A stretch of DNA of 64,000 nucleotides from SKLM01 sp964542755 (GTDB lineage Bacteria; Chloroflexota; Anaerolineae; B4-G1). Below the pieces are notes generated by a model that saw nothing but the letters and a program-made list of their open reading frames with translations, was not told where the DNA came from and ran no database searches. Positions 43,323-52,576 of this stretch are shown piece by piece. The translations under genes were made by a program, and so were the position numbers. The stretch covers positions 1-64,000 of the forward strand of contig CAZIWL010000008.1 in assembly GCA_964542755.1 (NCBI GenBank), read 5' to 3'. Position 1 is the stretch's first letter; each line of letters starts with the position of its first letter.

Positions 43323-45332
43323 ATGGTGAAACGAACCTATACCGAGGAGGACATCAAGGTCCTCGACTACCCGGAGAACATCCAGCGCAGGCCGGGTATG
43401 TACGTCGGCGGCCGAGGCATGACGGCCCTCCATCATCTCGCCATCGAGGTGATCGACAACTCGGTGGACGAGGCGCTGATGGGGTACTGCGAGACGGTCA
43501 CTGTCGTCATTGGGGAGGACGGCAGCATCGAGATCAGCGACGACGGGCGGGGCATTCCGGTGGGCATGCATCCTGACAAGGATAAGCCCACCATGGAGTT
43601 GGCGTTCACCACCCTCCACTCTGGCGGAAAGTTTGATGAGAGCAGCTACTCCACCTCAGGTGGGCTCCACGGCGTGGGCATCAAGGCCACCAACGCCCTG
43701 TCGTCCTGGCTGGAGGTGACGGTGAGGCGGGACGGGGTCCTGTACCGTCAGCGCCACGAGGACGGCCTTCCCGCGACGCCCGTGAACATCTTGAACCCGG
43801 AGACCGAGGAGGTCGTGGGGCAGGTTGGCGTCCGGGGGCAGGTGACCGCCGTGCGGGAGAACAAGGCCCCCCGCCTCGGCACAGGGACCAGCATCGCCTT
43901 CAAGCCGAACCCCGAGTACCTGGACGAGGTGGTTTTTGACTTTGCTACGCTGGCGCGACGCCTCCAGATGGTGGCCTTCCTGGTACCCGGTCTCGTGACG
44001 CGGATCGAGGACCGACGTGGAAAGGGGCGCGTACGGGAGTACTGCTACAAGGGTGGTCTCGTAGAGTACGTAGAGCATCTCAATCGGGATCGGAAGACGA
44101 TCCATCCCCCGATCAAACTTGGGGGGAAGACCGAGGACGGGACGGAAGTTGAGGCGGTCTTCCAGTGGCATGACGGGGATTTCCCCGAGCTGGTCTCCTT
44201 CGTGAACACCATCCCCACCCCGGACGGCGGCGGGCATCTCTCGGGGCTGATGGGAGGGCTGACGAAGGCCATCAACGTCTTTGCCGATGAGCGCCGCGGC
44301 CTCCTCAAGAAGGGGGACAAGATCATCGGCCGCGACAGCCGTGCCGGCCTGACGGCCGTGCTCAGCGTCCGAATGCACGATCCTCAGTTCACCAGCCAGA
44401 CGAAGACTCAACTCGGCGCCGACCAGGTCCAGGGACAGGTGCACTCCATCGTGTACGAGGGGTTTCTCGAGCACCTGCGGAAGCGAATCGCGCTGGGCAA
44501 GAGGATCGTGCAGCGCTGTCTCGCTGCGTCCCGAGCCCGCCGGGCGGCGGCGAAGGCCAGGAAGCTGGTCATGCGCCGCTCGGCCCTCGAGGTCGATGAG
44601 CTGCCGGGCAAGCTGGCCGATGTCGCAAAGGGCACGGCTATCCAGGAGACGACGCTCTACGTCGTCGAGGGAGACAGCGCCGGAGGTTCGTGCAAGCAGG
44701 CCCGCGACCGGCGCTACCACGCCATTCTGCCGCTTCGGGGCAAGATCCTCAACGTCGAGAGAAAACGGCTGGATCGCGCGCTGAGCAACAAGGAGGTCAA
44801 AGCCATCGTCGCCGCCCTCGGCGCAGGCGTGGGGAGCGACTTCAGCGCGGAGGATATGCGGTATGGTCGGGTGGCCATCTTCGTGGATGCCGATGTGGAC
44901 GGGGAGCACATCAAGACCTTGCTCTACACCCTCTTCTGGCGCCTGATGCGTCCCATCGTCGAGGAGGGGTATCTCTACGTCGCCCGGGCGCCGCTCTACC
45001 TGCTGCGAAAGGGCGGGGATAAGCGCTACGCGTACACCGAGGCCGAACGCCGCCGGGTGTTGGAGGAGTGGGGCGGGATGCGCGGCGTGACGATCCAGCG
45101 GTACAAGGGGCTCGGTGAGATGAATCCCGAACAGCTCCGCGAGACCGTATTCAGCGTCGGGGACGGCGGAAACCCCGCGCTGAATGATCACCTGGTGCAG
45201 GTGAAGGCGAACGATATCCACGCCGCCAACGCGGCCTTCTCCCTCTGGATGGGGGCCGGGGCGGGGCGCCGTCGGGAGAGGCTGATGCGGTACTGGGGCG
45301 AGGGTATGATGTTGGACGAGAATGGCGATTAG
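43323..45332 (+). CDS. gyrB: DNA gyrase / type IIA topoisomerase subunit B
   Basis: 669 residues. The GHKL ATPase domain has EVIDNSVDEA, DDGRGIPVG and GGLHGVGIKATNAL; the transducer domain follows. TOPRIM has YVVEGDSAGGSCKQ and VDADVDGEHIKTLL, then the C-terminal YKGLGEMNPEQL tail. In TOPRIM the usual GGSAKQ is GGSCKQ. It binds ATP and works with the A subunit encoded 126 nt downstream. Short GyrB/ParE forms of this length lack the proteobacterial insert. The ATG at 43323 follows GGAGGAAGGTGAC. Whether the pair is gyrase or topoisomerase IV cannot be settled from subunit B alone. Confidence 0.92.
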   Translation: MVKRTYTEEDIKVLDYPENIQRRPGMYVGGRGMTALHHLAIEVIDNSVDEALMGYCETVTVVIGEDGSIEISDDGRGIPVGMHPDKDKPTMELAFTTLHSGGKFDESSYSTSGGLHGVGIKATNALSSWLEVTVRRDGVLYRQRHEDGLPATPVNILNPETEEVVGQVGVRGQVTAVRENKAPRLGTGTSIAFKPNPEYLDEVVFDFATLARRLQMVAFLVPGLVTRIEDRRGKGRVREYCYKGGLVEYVEHLNRDRKTIHPPIKLGGKTEDGTEVEAVFQWHDGDFPELVSFVNTIPTPDGGGHLSGLMGGLTKAINVFADERRGLLKKGDKIIGRDSRAGLTAVLSVRMHDPQFTSQTKTQLGADQVQGQVHSIVYEGFLEHLRKRIALGKRIVQRCLAASRARRAAAKARKLVMRRSALEVDELPGKLADVAKGTAIQETTLYVVEGDSAGGSCKQARDRRYHAILPLRGKILNVERKRLDRALSNKEVKAIVAALGAGVGSDFSAEDMRYGRVAIFVDADVDGEHIKTLLYTLFWRLMRPIVEEGYLYVARAPLYLLRKGGDKRYAYTEAERRRVLEEWGGMRGVTIQRYKGLGEMNPEQLRETVFSVGDGGNPALNDHLVQVKANDIHAANAAFSLWMGAGAGRRRERLMRYWGEGMMLDENGD

Positions 45333-45458
45333 GCGGCGGGATGGTACCTATCGAGCTGCCAGTGCTCGACCCACGACGATCGTACCCAAACCGGGCGATA
45401 ACCGGGCCGGTCAACGACCGCACCGGCTGAGGCCGGCGGAGAAGAGAGGTATCTGCTC

Positions 45459-47978
45459 ATGACTGATGGAAAGAATCCGGCCGTCGTGGTCCCCACGGAC
45501 ACGGTGGATCTGGCGACCGATATGACAGCGGCGTATATGGGGTACGCGCGGATGACAATCACGGACCGCGCGCTCCCGGACATCCGGGACGGGCTCAAGC
45601 CGGTCCAGCGCCGCATTCTCTATGCCATGCACGAGATCGGCCTGCGGGCCGACCAGCCCCATAAGAAATGTGCCAGGATCGTCGGGGAGGTGCTGGGGAA
45701 ATACCACCCGCACGGGGACACGTCGGTTTACCACGCCCTGGTGCGGATGGGCCAGGATTTCTCCATGGAGATGTGCCTGGTCGACGGCCAGGGGAACTTC
45801 GGCTCCGTCGACGGCGACAGCCCGGCCGCGATGCGGTATACCGAGGCGCGGCTGACGGCTGTGGCCGACACCATGCTCCAGGATCTCAAGATGGCGACGG
45901 TCGATTGGCAGGAGAACTTCGACGGCTCCCTCGAGGAACCGACGGTCCTACCGACGGTTTTCCCCAACCTGCTGGTCAATGGTTCCGCGGGCATCGCCGT
46001 CGGCATGTCGACCAACATGCCGCCGCACAACCTGGGCGAGGTCTGCGATGCGCTCGTCTACGTCGCAGAGCACTGGGCGAGTCGGGACGAGATCACCACC
46101 CATAAGCTTCTTGAGTTCATCCCGGGGCCCGATTTCCCGACCGGGGGGATCCTCTACCGGTATAGGGACCGCGGCGACGGCCTCATCGACACGGTGTACG
46201 AGGCCTACGCCGAGGGCCGTGGGCGCATCGTAACCCAGGCCCGGGTGCTCGTCGAGGACATCGGCGGCGGCAAATCGAACCTGGTGGTCACCGAGCTTCC
46301 GTACAACGTGCAGAAGAACACGGTGATGGAGAAGCTGGCCAAGGAGATTCACCGCGGTCGCGTGATGGGCATCACCGATCTGCGGGATGAATCCGACTAC
46401 ACGGGCATGCGTCTGGTCGTCGAGGTCTCGCGCACTGCCGACCCGGACGAGGTGCTGGAGCAGGTGCTGAAGTACTCGCAGCTCCGCGAGACCTTCGGCG
46501 TGATCAACCTGGCCCTGGTGCCCTATGAGGAGGGGGATGCGGCGCCGGACGAGGGCAGGAACCGACCCACCTACCTCTCGTTGCTGGAACTCCTGACGCA
46601 TTTTGTATCCCACCGTCTTGAGGTCATCGAACGCCGGAGCCGGCACGAGCTGGGGGAGCGAAAAGCGCGCCTGCACATCGTGGACGGGCTGCTGACCGCC
46701 CTGGACGTCCTCGACGAGGTCATCGACACCATCCGCCGTTCGAAGGAGCCCCGCACGGCGCGCAACAACCTCATGCGCAAGTTCGGTTTCTCGGAGGAGC
46801 AGGCGAACGCAATCCTCCACACCCAGCTCCAGCAGCTAGCCGCGCTGGGGCGGACGAGGCTCCAGGACGAGGCGAAGTCGCTGGCCGAACGGATCGACTA
46901 CCTGGATGCTCTCCTGGCGTCGGAGGCCCGGCGGCTTGAGGTAGTCATTGAGGAGACGACGGGCCTGCGCGACCAGTTCGCAGTGCCGCGTCGGACGGTC
47001 ATCGTAGACAGCGAGGACAAGGCCGCCGGCACAACGGTGATGACTGGCTCGGATCTGGTGACCCCGGACAAGGACCAGGTGCTGGCACTCACGCCCGATG
47101 GCATCGAACGGACCGACGCGACTGACTTCTCCTACCGGCCCAGTGACGGGCTGACGACGCGTTCCGCCCGGACGGTCCATCTGGCGCAGATTCGAGCGCT
47201 ACCCGAGGACCAGGTGATCCTCCTGAGCAGTGACGGCCGCGGCTGGCGCGGGAAAGTGGGCTTCGTGCCCCAGGACGCGACGCCGGAGTCCATGGGCCTG
47301 GAGAAGGGCGTCCGCATCGCCGCCATGAACGTGGTAGCACCCGATCGGTATCTGATCCTGGGTACCCGGTCGGGCAAGGTCAAGCGGACGGGGCTCGAGG
47401 ACCTCTGCCTCCTCGAGCGGGAGTGGGGGCCGGTGATCGGCCTGACCGACGGCGACGAACTCCTCTTTGGCGGCCTGGCGGGCGAGAAGGCCGACGTGAT
47501 TTTCTACACGCAGGAGGGCCAGCTCCTGCGTCTGGACGGTTCCGACGTCAACCCGCAGAAGACGGACACCGCCAGCGGCGTCATAGGCATCTCCCTCAAG
47601 AAGGGGGACCGGATCCTCGGCGGGGCCGTCATCCCGAAGGCGAAATCGGAGGAGGATTTCGGCCACCCCGAGGCGGCGTGGCAGGTGGTGGTCATCTCGG
47701 AGACCGGTTACGGAAACCGCGTGCCCCTGACGGACTTCTCCATCCAGGGACGGAACACGCAGGGGATGCAGTGCCTGCGGGAGACGAAATCGGGCGGCAA
47801 GCTGGGGGATGTGGCTTTCGGCGTTGCTGGCGACGCCCTGGACGTTTTCCTCGACGACGGTCGCCGGTACCACACGAGCGACTTGAGCACCGTCGCGAGC
47901 GTGAGCCGCGGTTCGCGGGGGAAGCGTCTCTTCGACCCGGGCAAGGCGAGGATCCTGCGGGCGGTCACGTTGTCCTAG
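45459..47978 (+). CDS. gyrA: DNA gyrase / topoisomerase IV subunit A
   Basis: 839 residues. The breakage-reunion domain has Tyr127 (AAMRYTEARL) as catalytic residue. The winged-helix region reads KYHPHGDTSVYHALVRMGQDF; the positions equal to E. coli GyrA Ser83 and Asp87 are Thr88 and His92. The C-terminal domain (about 515-835) has six repeats of the beta-pinwheel. At the position of the GyrA-box (QRRGGKG) it reads YRPSDGLTTRSA, so the canonical box needed for wrapping is missing; a QGRNTQG motif appears only in a later blade. The order gyrB-gyrA and the terminator at 48008 suggest one transcript. Confidence 0.9.
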   Translation: MTDGKNPAVVVPTDTVDLATDMTAAYMGYARMTITDRALPDIRDGLKPVQRRILYAMHEIGLRADQPHKKCARIVGEVLGKYHPHGDTSVYHALVRMGQDFSMEMCLVDGQGNFGSVDGDSPAAMRYTEARLTAVADTMLQDLKMATVDWQENFDGSLEEPTVLPTVFPNLLVNGSAGIAVGMSTNMPPHNLGEVCDALVYVAEHWASRDEITTHKLLEFIPGPDFPTGGILYRYRDRGDGLIDTVYEAYAEGRGRIVTQARVLVEDIGGGKSNLVVTELPYNVQKNTVMEKLAKEIHRGRVMGITDLRDESDYTGMRLVVEVSRTADPDEVLEQVLKYSQLRETFGVINLALVPYEEGDAAPDEGRNRPTYLSLLELLTHFVSHRLEVIERRSRHELGERKARLHIVDGLLTALDVLDEVIDTIRRSKEPRTARNNLMRKFGFSEEQANAILHTQLQQLAALGRTRLQDEAKSLAERIDYLDALLASEARRLEVVIEETTGLRDQFAVPRRTVIVDSEDKAAGTTVMTGSDLVTPDKDQVLALTPDGIERTDATDFSYRPSDGLTTRSARTVHLAQIRALPEDQVILLSSDGRGWRGKVGFVPQDATPESMGLEKGVRIAAMNVVAPDRYLILGTRSGKVKRTGLEDLCLLEREWGPVIGLTDGDELLFGGLAGEKADVIFYTQEGQLLRLDGSDVNPQKTDTASGVIGISLKKGDRILGGAVIPKAKSEEDFGHPEAAWQVVVISETGYGNRVPLTDFSIQGRNTQGMQCLRETKSGGKLGDVAFGVAGDALDVFLDDGRRYHTSDLSTVASVSRGSRGKRLFDPGKARILRAVTLS

Positions 47979-48007
47979 ACACCGTAGAGACCGGGAGACG
48001 GTATTGG

Positions 48008-48040
48008 AGACAGGTCGGCGCGCTCGGCCTGTCTCTTTTT
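48008..48040 (+). terminator. Intrinsic terminator after gyrA
   Basis: Stem AGACAGG (48008-48014) pairs with CCTGTCT (48028-48034); the loop can extend the stem through TCGG/CGG. A C and five T follow (48035-48040). It begins 29 nt after the gyrA stop. Confidence 0.8.
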
Positions 48041-48060
48041 CATGGAGCCGCCGCGAGGGC

Positions 48061-48088
48061 TTGCCCTCTCGTCCGGCCAGTGTATACT
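48061..48088 (+). promoter_or_regulatory. Promoter of the ferric-reductase-like gene
   Basis: TTGCCC (48061-48066), 16-nt spacer, TATACT (48083-48088), about 100 nt before the ATG at 48188 and just after the gyrA terminator. Confidence 0.55.
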
Positions 48089-48187
48089 AGCACGCGAGAG
48101 AGAGGACCGGGGCATGGAGGCCGCAGCCGGACCGGTAAGCGGCTTTCCAGGAGCAGCGGACGTTGGAGCAGGGGAAGGGAGGGACCT

Positions 48188-48814
48188 ATGGCAAGTAGCG
48201 ACAAGGCAGCGAAGCGGCGGCGAGGCATCATCTACCTGGTTGTGCTCGGCGCGGCCAGCCTCGTGGCCGTCGGCGGCCTGATTGCCCTACAGCCCTTCGG
48301 CGGGCCGTTGGACTGGTTCATCCGCGCCGCCGCCCTGCTGGGCACCTGGTTCATCTTCCTGGCCGTGGTATCCTCAAACTACATGCGCGAGATGTTTATG
48401 GCCTTCGGCCGTCCCTTCATCAGGGTCCATCACACGGTGTCGGTGGCCGGGCTGGTGCTGGTGACGCTCCATCCGCTGGCGGTGGCCATCAGGAGTTCGC
48501 AGCTGTCCGTCTTCGTCCCGGTGGTCTCCTCTCTGGGGGCGTTTTTGCGACTGGGCGGGCGCCCAGCGCTGTACTTGATCGGGCTGGCGGCGCTGGCTGG
48601 TCTGCTGCGCACGCGCTATCGGAAGCGCTGGCGCATCGTGCACTTCCTCAACTACGTGGGTTTCCTGCTGGCGACGGCCCACGGGGTGATGATCGGAACT
48701 GACTTCGTATCCCCCGTGACCAGTGGGATCGCGATTCTTCTGGCTGTCTTGGTCATCGCCGTCTTCGCGCGCAAGCGCATTCAGCGGTACCGATTGACCC
48801 ACAGGAAGAAGTGA
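48188..48814 (+). CDS. Ferric-reductase-like transmembrane haem protein
   Basis: A 208-residue membrane protein with about six helices and the ferric reductase-like transmembrane fold. Candidate haem-ligand histidines occur in two helices: RVHHTVSVAGLVLVTLHPLA (about 78-98) and HFLNYVGFLLATAHG (about 157-171). Their two-by-two spacing resembles MsrQ/YedZ and NOX-type cytochrome b domains. It has no FAD/NAD domain, so an electron partner must be separate; no msrP-like gene is in the window. Basic ends (KAAKRRRG and KRIQRYRLTHRKK) suggest both termini are cytoplasmic. GGGAGGGACCT precedes the ATG. Confidence 0.75.
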   Translation: MASSDKAAKRRRGIIYLVVLGAASLVAVGGLIALQPFGGPLDWFIRAAALLGTWFIFLAVVSSNYMREMFMAFGRPFIRVHHTVSVAGLVLVTLHPLAVAIRSSQLSVFVPVVSSLGAFLRLGGRPALYLIGLAALAGLLRTRYRKRWRIVHFLNYVGFLLATAHGVMIGTDFVSPVTSGIAILLAVLVIAVFARKRIQRYRLTHRKK

Positions 48815-48985
48815 CCGCGCTCACCAGGTGAGCCGAGGCCTAGCGCCAGGGACGGCGTGGCGCACACCCCGGCGCTAGATCGACCTCGCCTGGAAGACTC
48901 GCCAGGCCGGCGATGCCAATGGAGGACGGGGCAGGGGGGGAACGCCTTGTACGCGCTGCGTGATCAATACCAGGGATCGTAACGA

Positions 48986-49987
48986 ATGAATGAACCGGCC
49001 GACAGAGCTGGCTCCGAGGGACACGAAACGTGGACATTCCGAGGCTATGAGCTCGATCCCTCGAGCTTCACCACGGCGATGGTCCATCTGTACCGTGGCG
49101 AGATTCAGCGCGCCAACACCTGGCGGCAGAGGCTGGATGCCACAACGAACTGGGCGGTCATCACGGTGGCCGGTGCCCTGACCTTCGTCTTCGGGGAGCC
49201 GACGAATCCCCACTTCGTTTTCCTTCTGGTCCTGCTCCTGGTCCTGACGTTTCTGATGATCGAAGCGCGTCGGTACCGCTACTACGTGCTGTGGGCGTAC
49301 CGAGTGCACCTGATGGAGACGGACTTCCTGGCGTCCATGTTCGTGCCTCCCTTCAGACCGTCGCCCGATTGGGGGGCGAACCTCGCTCAGACCTTGAGGG
49401 AGCCCTCCTTCCCGATTGAGCACTGGCAGGCTGTCGGCCGGCGATTCATGCGGAACTACTTCTGGTTGATGTCCCTCCTGATCTTCAGCTGGGCGATCAA
49501 GTTGAGCATCCACCCGACGCGCGCCATGAGTCTCAAGACTGTGCTAGAGCGGGCCGGCGTAGGGCCGATTCCCGGGCTCTTTGTTGTGGGCGCTGTCCTG
49601 CTAATCGATGTGGTGCTCATCGGCGTTGCCATCGCCGCCCACATATCCCGGCGGCGGGGCACCGTGCCGGAGTTCCTCCGCCGCGTGGCCGGCCCACTCA
49701 CCCCCCAACCGCGGCAGAAGGAACGGCTTGCGACAATCATCACCGATGAAGGAAAGACCGTTGCAGGTCGCATCCAGGAGGAATTGGGGAGGGGCGTGAC
49801 AGCGCTGGAGGGGAAGGGCATGTATTCGGGGACCTCGTGGGACGTCCTTCTCTGCGCCGTCACCGACGTCCAGATGGAGCACCTGCGGGACATCGTCCAG
49901 CAGGTGGATCCCGATGCTTTCGTCGTCGTGGGGATGACCACCGAGGTGCGGGGCGGCGGATTCCAGCCCTTCGAGCCGCCCAGTTGA
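48986..49987 (+). CDS. DUF2270-DUF2179 fusion membrane protein
   Basis: 333 residues. The N-terminal part (about 20-225) matches DUF2270: AMVHLYRGEIQRANTWRQRLDATTNWAV, helices at about 52-90 and 155-220, and EARRYRYYVLWAYRVHLMETDF. The C-terminal part (about 245-325) matches DUF2179, the small domain at the end of YitT-type membrane proteins (IITDEGKTVAGRIQEELGRG, YSGTSWDVLLCAV, DPDAFVVV). DUF2179 is thought to be a ligand-binding or oligomerisation module. The fusion suggests a DUF2270 protein regulated through a cytoplasmic sensor domain; both functions are unknown. Confidence 0.7.
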   Translation: MNEPADRAGSEGHETWTFRGYELDPSSFTTAMVHLYRGEIQRANTWRQRLDATTNWAVITVAGALTFVFGEPTNPHFVFLLVLLLVLTFLMIEARRYRYYVLWAYRVHLMETDFLASMFVPPFRPSPDWGANLAQTLREPSFPIEHWQAVGRRFMRNYFWLMSLLIFSWAIKLSIHPTRAMSLKTVLERAGVGPIPGLFVVGAVLLIDVVLIGVAIAAHISRRRGTVPEFLRRVAGPLTPQPRQKERLATIITDEGKTVAGRIQEELGRGVTALEGKGMYSGTSWDVLLCAVTDVQMEHLRDIVQQVDPDAFVVVGMTTEVRGGGFQPFEPPS

Positions 49988-50071
49988 TCAGACCCAGGTG
50001 GGATGGTGTGCTACAACCAAACCGCTTGCGGGCAGCAAGGGCGGTCGTAAGGCCCTGAGCGCCACCCTCTG

Positions 50072-51388
50072 CTAGAGATCGACGAAGTAGGTGTGGCAGG
50101 CCTGGTCGATCAGGTCCTTGTTGAGCTCAGGCGTGATCTCAAGGTACGTGGCGATATCGCGGAGTTGCGCGATCAGGTCTCGGGGATGGCAGCGGCGCTT
50201 GGGCCGATCGTGCTTGATGTAGTGCTCCTTGATCAGGTAGGCCAGGCCCGATTCGCTGTACTGGACGCCGCCTTCGCGGCAAGCACGCCGGAAGATCTCG
50301 CGGTACTCGTCCCACGTCGGATCGTCGATCTTGATCTTGTGGCGGATGCGGCGTAGAAAAGCCTCGTCCACCAGGTCGGTCGGTGCCAGGTTGGTGGCGA
50401 AGACGATCAGCACGTCGAAGGGTATTTCGATCTTCCGCCCCATGTGCATGGTCAGGAAGTCGACGCGTTTCTCCAGGGGCACGATCCACCGGTTGAGCAA
50501 GTCCCGCGGCCTGGCCTGCTGGCGCCCGAAATCGTCGACCAGGAGCATGCCCCCGTTCGCCTTCATCTGCAGGGGCGCCTCGTAATAGCGGCTGTTCCGC
50601 TCGTAGATGAGGTCAAGCTCGTGGAGGGTGAGCTCGCCGCCCACGGTAATCACGGGTCTCCGGATCTTGATCCAACGGCGGTCGCGACCGTTCAGCCTGT
50701 CGACCTCGTTCTCGATCTCCACGTGGTTGACTGCGTCGTAGACCTTGATCACCTCATTCCCCGTCTCCACCGCGTAGGGGATGTAGATGGCCCCCTGAAG
50801 AACGAGACTCCCGAGACTCTCGCTCATGACAGTCTTGCCGTTGCCGGGAGGTCCAAAGAGGAAAATGGAGCGGTGTGAGTTCACAGCGGCCCCGAGATGT
50901 GCCTTGGTCTCCTCATCGACGATCAGGTGGGAGAGCGCCTCTTCGAGGCTGGCGCGGCGAGCCTTCATCATGCGGAAGGTCTGCCGTTCGACGGCGCTGA
51001 TGTAGCGGTCAAGGGGTACAGGCGCCGGGCCCGCGTACTGGGAGCGCTCCATGGCCTCGCGGGCTGTAGCCCGCCCCTTGTCCGTGATGCTGTACCGGTA
51101 GACGGCCCGACCGAGACCACGAGAGGTTCCGACGCCTCCGGTCCCCTTGACCTCGCAGAGCTGTTCACGCTTGAGGAAGTCCAGCAGCTCCTCCACAACC
51201 CCGGCGTGAGGCAGCCGCATCCGGTCAGCAAGCTCGTAGCCGAGGATATCGCCCTCGAGATACATAATCTTGACGGCCAGATCTGTCAGGAACCCGAGCC
51301 CGAGCCCGGTCTCTTCGACGGAGCCGGGGGCCGGCGGGGAGAAACGCGTCGGCTCGGCGACGCGTGCCGTTTGGTCGTCCATAGGCAT
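50072..51388 (-). CDS. AAA+ ATPase with N-terminal winged-helix domain
   Basis: 438 residues. A winged helix-turn-helix-like region (about 30-115, ending RYSITDKGRATAREAM) precedes a linker and an AAA+ domain: Walker A GPPGNGKT (179-186), Walker B GGMLLVDDFGRQ (about 288-299), sensor 1 in VLIVFATNL and an arginine-finger candidate in FLRRIRHKI. A C-terminal helical lid (about 355-430) follows. The domain order suggests a DNA-bound or partner-recruiting ATPase. I cannot assign it to a named family. It is convergent with the DUF2270 gene and precedes no obvious partner; the next gene upstream encodes an aminotransferase. Confidence 0.75.
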   Translation of the reverse strand: MPMDDQTARVAEPTRFSPPAPGSVEETGLGLGFLTDLAVKIMYLEGDILGYELADRMRLPHAGVVEELLDFLKREQLCEVKGTGGVGTSRGLGRAVYRYSITDKGRATAREAMERSQYAGPAPVPLDRYISAVERQTFRMMKARRASLEEALSHLIVDEETKAHLGAAVNSHRSIFLFGPPGNGKTVMSESLGSLVLQGAIYIPYAVETGNEVIKVYDAVNHVEIENEVDRLNGRDRRWIKIRRPVITVGGELTLHELDLIYERNSRYYEAPLQMKANGGMLLVDDFGRQQARPRDLLNRWIVPLEKRVDFLTMHMGRKIEIPFDVLIVFATNLAPTDLVDEAFLRRIRHKIKIDDPTWDEYREIFRRACREGGVQYSESGLAYLIKEHYIKHDRPKRRCHPRDLIAQLRDIATYLEITPELNKDLIDQACHTYFVDL

Positions 51389-51428
51389 ATAAGGCCCTCT
51401 CTTGCGTCAGACTCGCGTGCTGCGGCCC

Positions 51429-52565
51429 CTATGCGGAGCCCAGGGTGTCTCCAATGCGGAGGATCTCCTCCTCCGTGTTGTAGCCATGGGGTGAAACGCG
51501 CAGGTATGACTCTCTCATGGAGATGACGATCCCCTCCGCTGCCAGCTTCTCCAGCGCTTCGGCAGGATTCCCCGGGACGGCGAAGGTCACGATGGCACTC
51601 CTGTGTCGCGGATCAAGGTTGCTGATCACCTCGTAGCCGCGGGCCTGGAGATCCTCGATGAGGAGGTCCGTCAGGTGAAGCGTCCACGCCTCGATGGCCT
51701 GGATGCCCACGGTGAGAAGGAGGCGCACGGCGGCCAGCAGCCCAACCCGTCCGATGAAGTTGGCGCAGCCCAGGTCGAAACGGCTGGCGTCAGGGAGGAA
51801 GGTCAGATTGTAGGATCTCCAGTCCTCCCAGCCTTCGACACTGATGCACCCGGCGAATACGGGCTGAAGCTCGTCCAAGAGCTCCCGGCGGACGTAGATG
51901 AACCCCTGGCCTCCCGGCCCCATCAGCCACTTGGGACCGCCGCAGGCCAAGAAATCCACGTGATTCGCCATGACATCCATCGGCAGGACGCCCAGGGATT
52001 GAATGCCGTCCACCACCAGATAGCTGTCGTGAGCGCGGCACCAACGGCCCAGAGCAGCGAGATCAGTCCGGAAACCGGTCAGGAACTCAACCGAGCTGAC
52101 GGCCACCACGCGGGTGCGATCATCGGCGTGATCCTCCACGGCCTCGAGGGTCAGACCGCCGCCGTGGTGGGGCACGCAGCGCGGTTCGATCCCTCGCTTC
52201 TCCAGGTTCATCCAGGGATAGACGTTGGAGGGGAACTCCATGTCGCAGAAGAGCACGTTGTCGCCGGGCTGGAGCCCAAGGCCGTTGGCGATCACGTTCA
52301 AGCCCTCACTGGTGTTCTGGACGAAACCAATCTCCGCGGGGCTGGCGCCCACAAGCTGGGCCAGGGCCGCCCGCAGTTCCTGGTCGAGGGTGTCGTAGTC
52401 TCCCTCCTCGCCCGAGGCGGAGCGGTGCACGAGGAAGGCTTCCACAGCCGTCCTGACCGGGTCGGAGAGTGTGCCGATAGCGGCGTGGTTGAGATAATCG
52501 CACGATCGCGTGACCGGGAACAGCGATCGGAGGCGACTGACGTCGGGATAGGGTGTGTCATTCAT
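51429..52565 (-). CDS. Class V aminotransferase, cysteine-desulfurase-like
   Basis: A 378-residue PLP enzyme. Lys212 (GGPKWLMGPGGQGF) forms the internal aldimine, and Asp186/Gln189 (VVDGIQSLG) contact the cofactor. NTSEGLNVIANGL is the phosphate-binding turn. No flexible loop with the catalytic Cys of SufS/IscS is evident, so it is probably an isopenicillin-epimerase/selenocysteine-lyase-like member of the family, not a housekeeping desulfurase. The ATG at 52565 follows GAGGACCC and lies 11 nt after the stop of the metallopeptidase gene, so the two are likely cotranscribed. Confidence 0.85.
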   Translation of the reverse strand: MNDTPYPDVSRLRSLFPVTRSCDYLNHAAIGTLSDPVRTAVEAFLVHRSASGEEGDYDTLDQELRAALAQLVGASPAEIGFVQNTSEGLNVIANGLGLQPGDNVLFCDMEFPSNVYPWMNLEKRGIEPRCVPHHGGGLTLEAVEDHADDRTRVVAVSSVEFLTGFRTDLAALGRWCRAHDSYLVVDGIQSLGVLPMDVMANHVDFLACGGPKWLMGPGGQGFIYVRRELLDELQPVFAGCISVEGWEDWRSYNLTFLPDASRFDLGCANFIGRVGLLAAVRLLLTVGIQAIEAWTLHLTDLLIEDLQARGYEVISNLDPRHRSAIVTFAVPGNPAEALEKLAAEGIVISMRESYLRVSPHGYNTEEEILRIGDTLGSA

Positions 52566-52576
52566 CGTTCGGGTCC

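Noticed and set aside
43656..45221. A 521-codon open frame on the minus strand opposite gyrB
   Set aside because: gyrB has all its motifs on the plus strand; the antisense frame has no start signal or recognisable domain.
43323..47978. Replication origin next to gyrBA
   Set aside because: No dnaA, dnaN or recF gene and no DnaA-box cluster was noticed near the pair.
47423..48187. An N-terminal extension of the ferric-reductase-like protein
   Set aside because: It would overlap gyrA and its terminator; the ATG at 48188 has its own promoter and GGGAGGGACCT.
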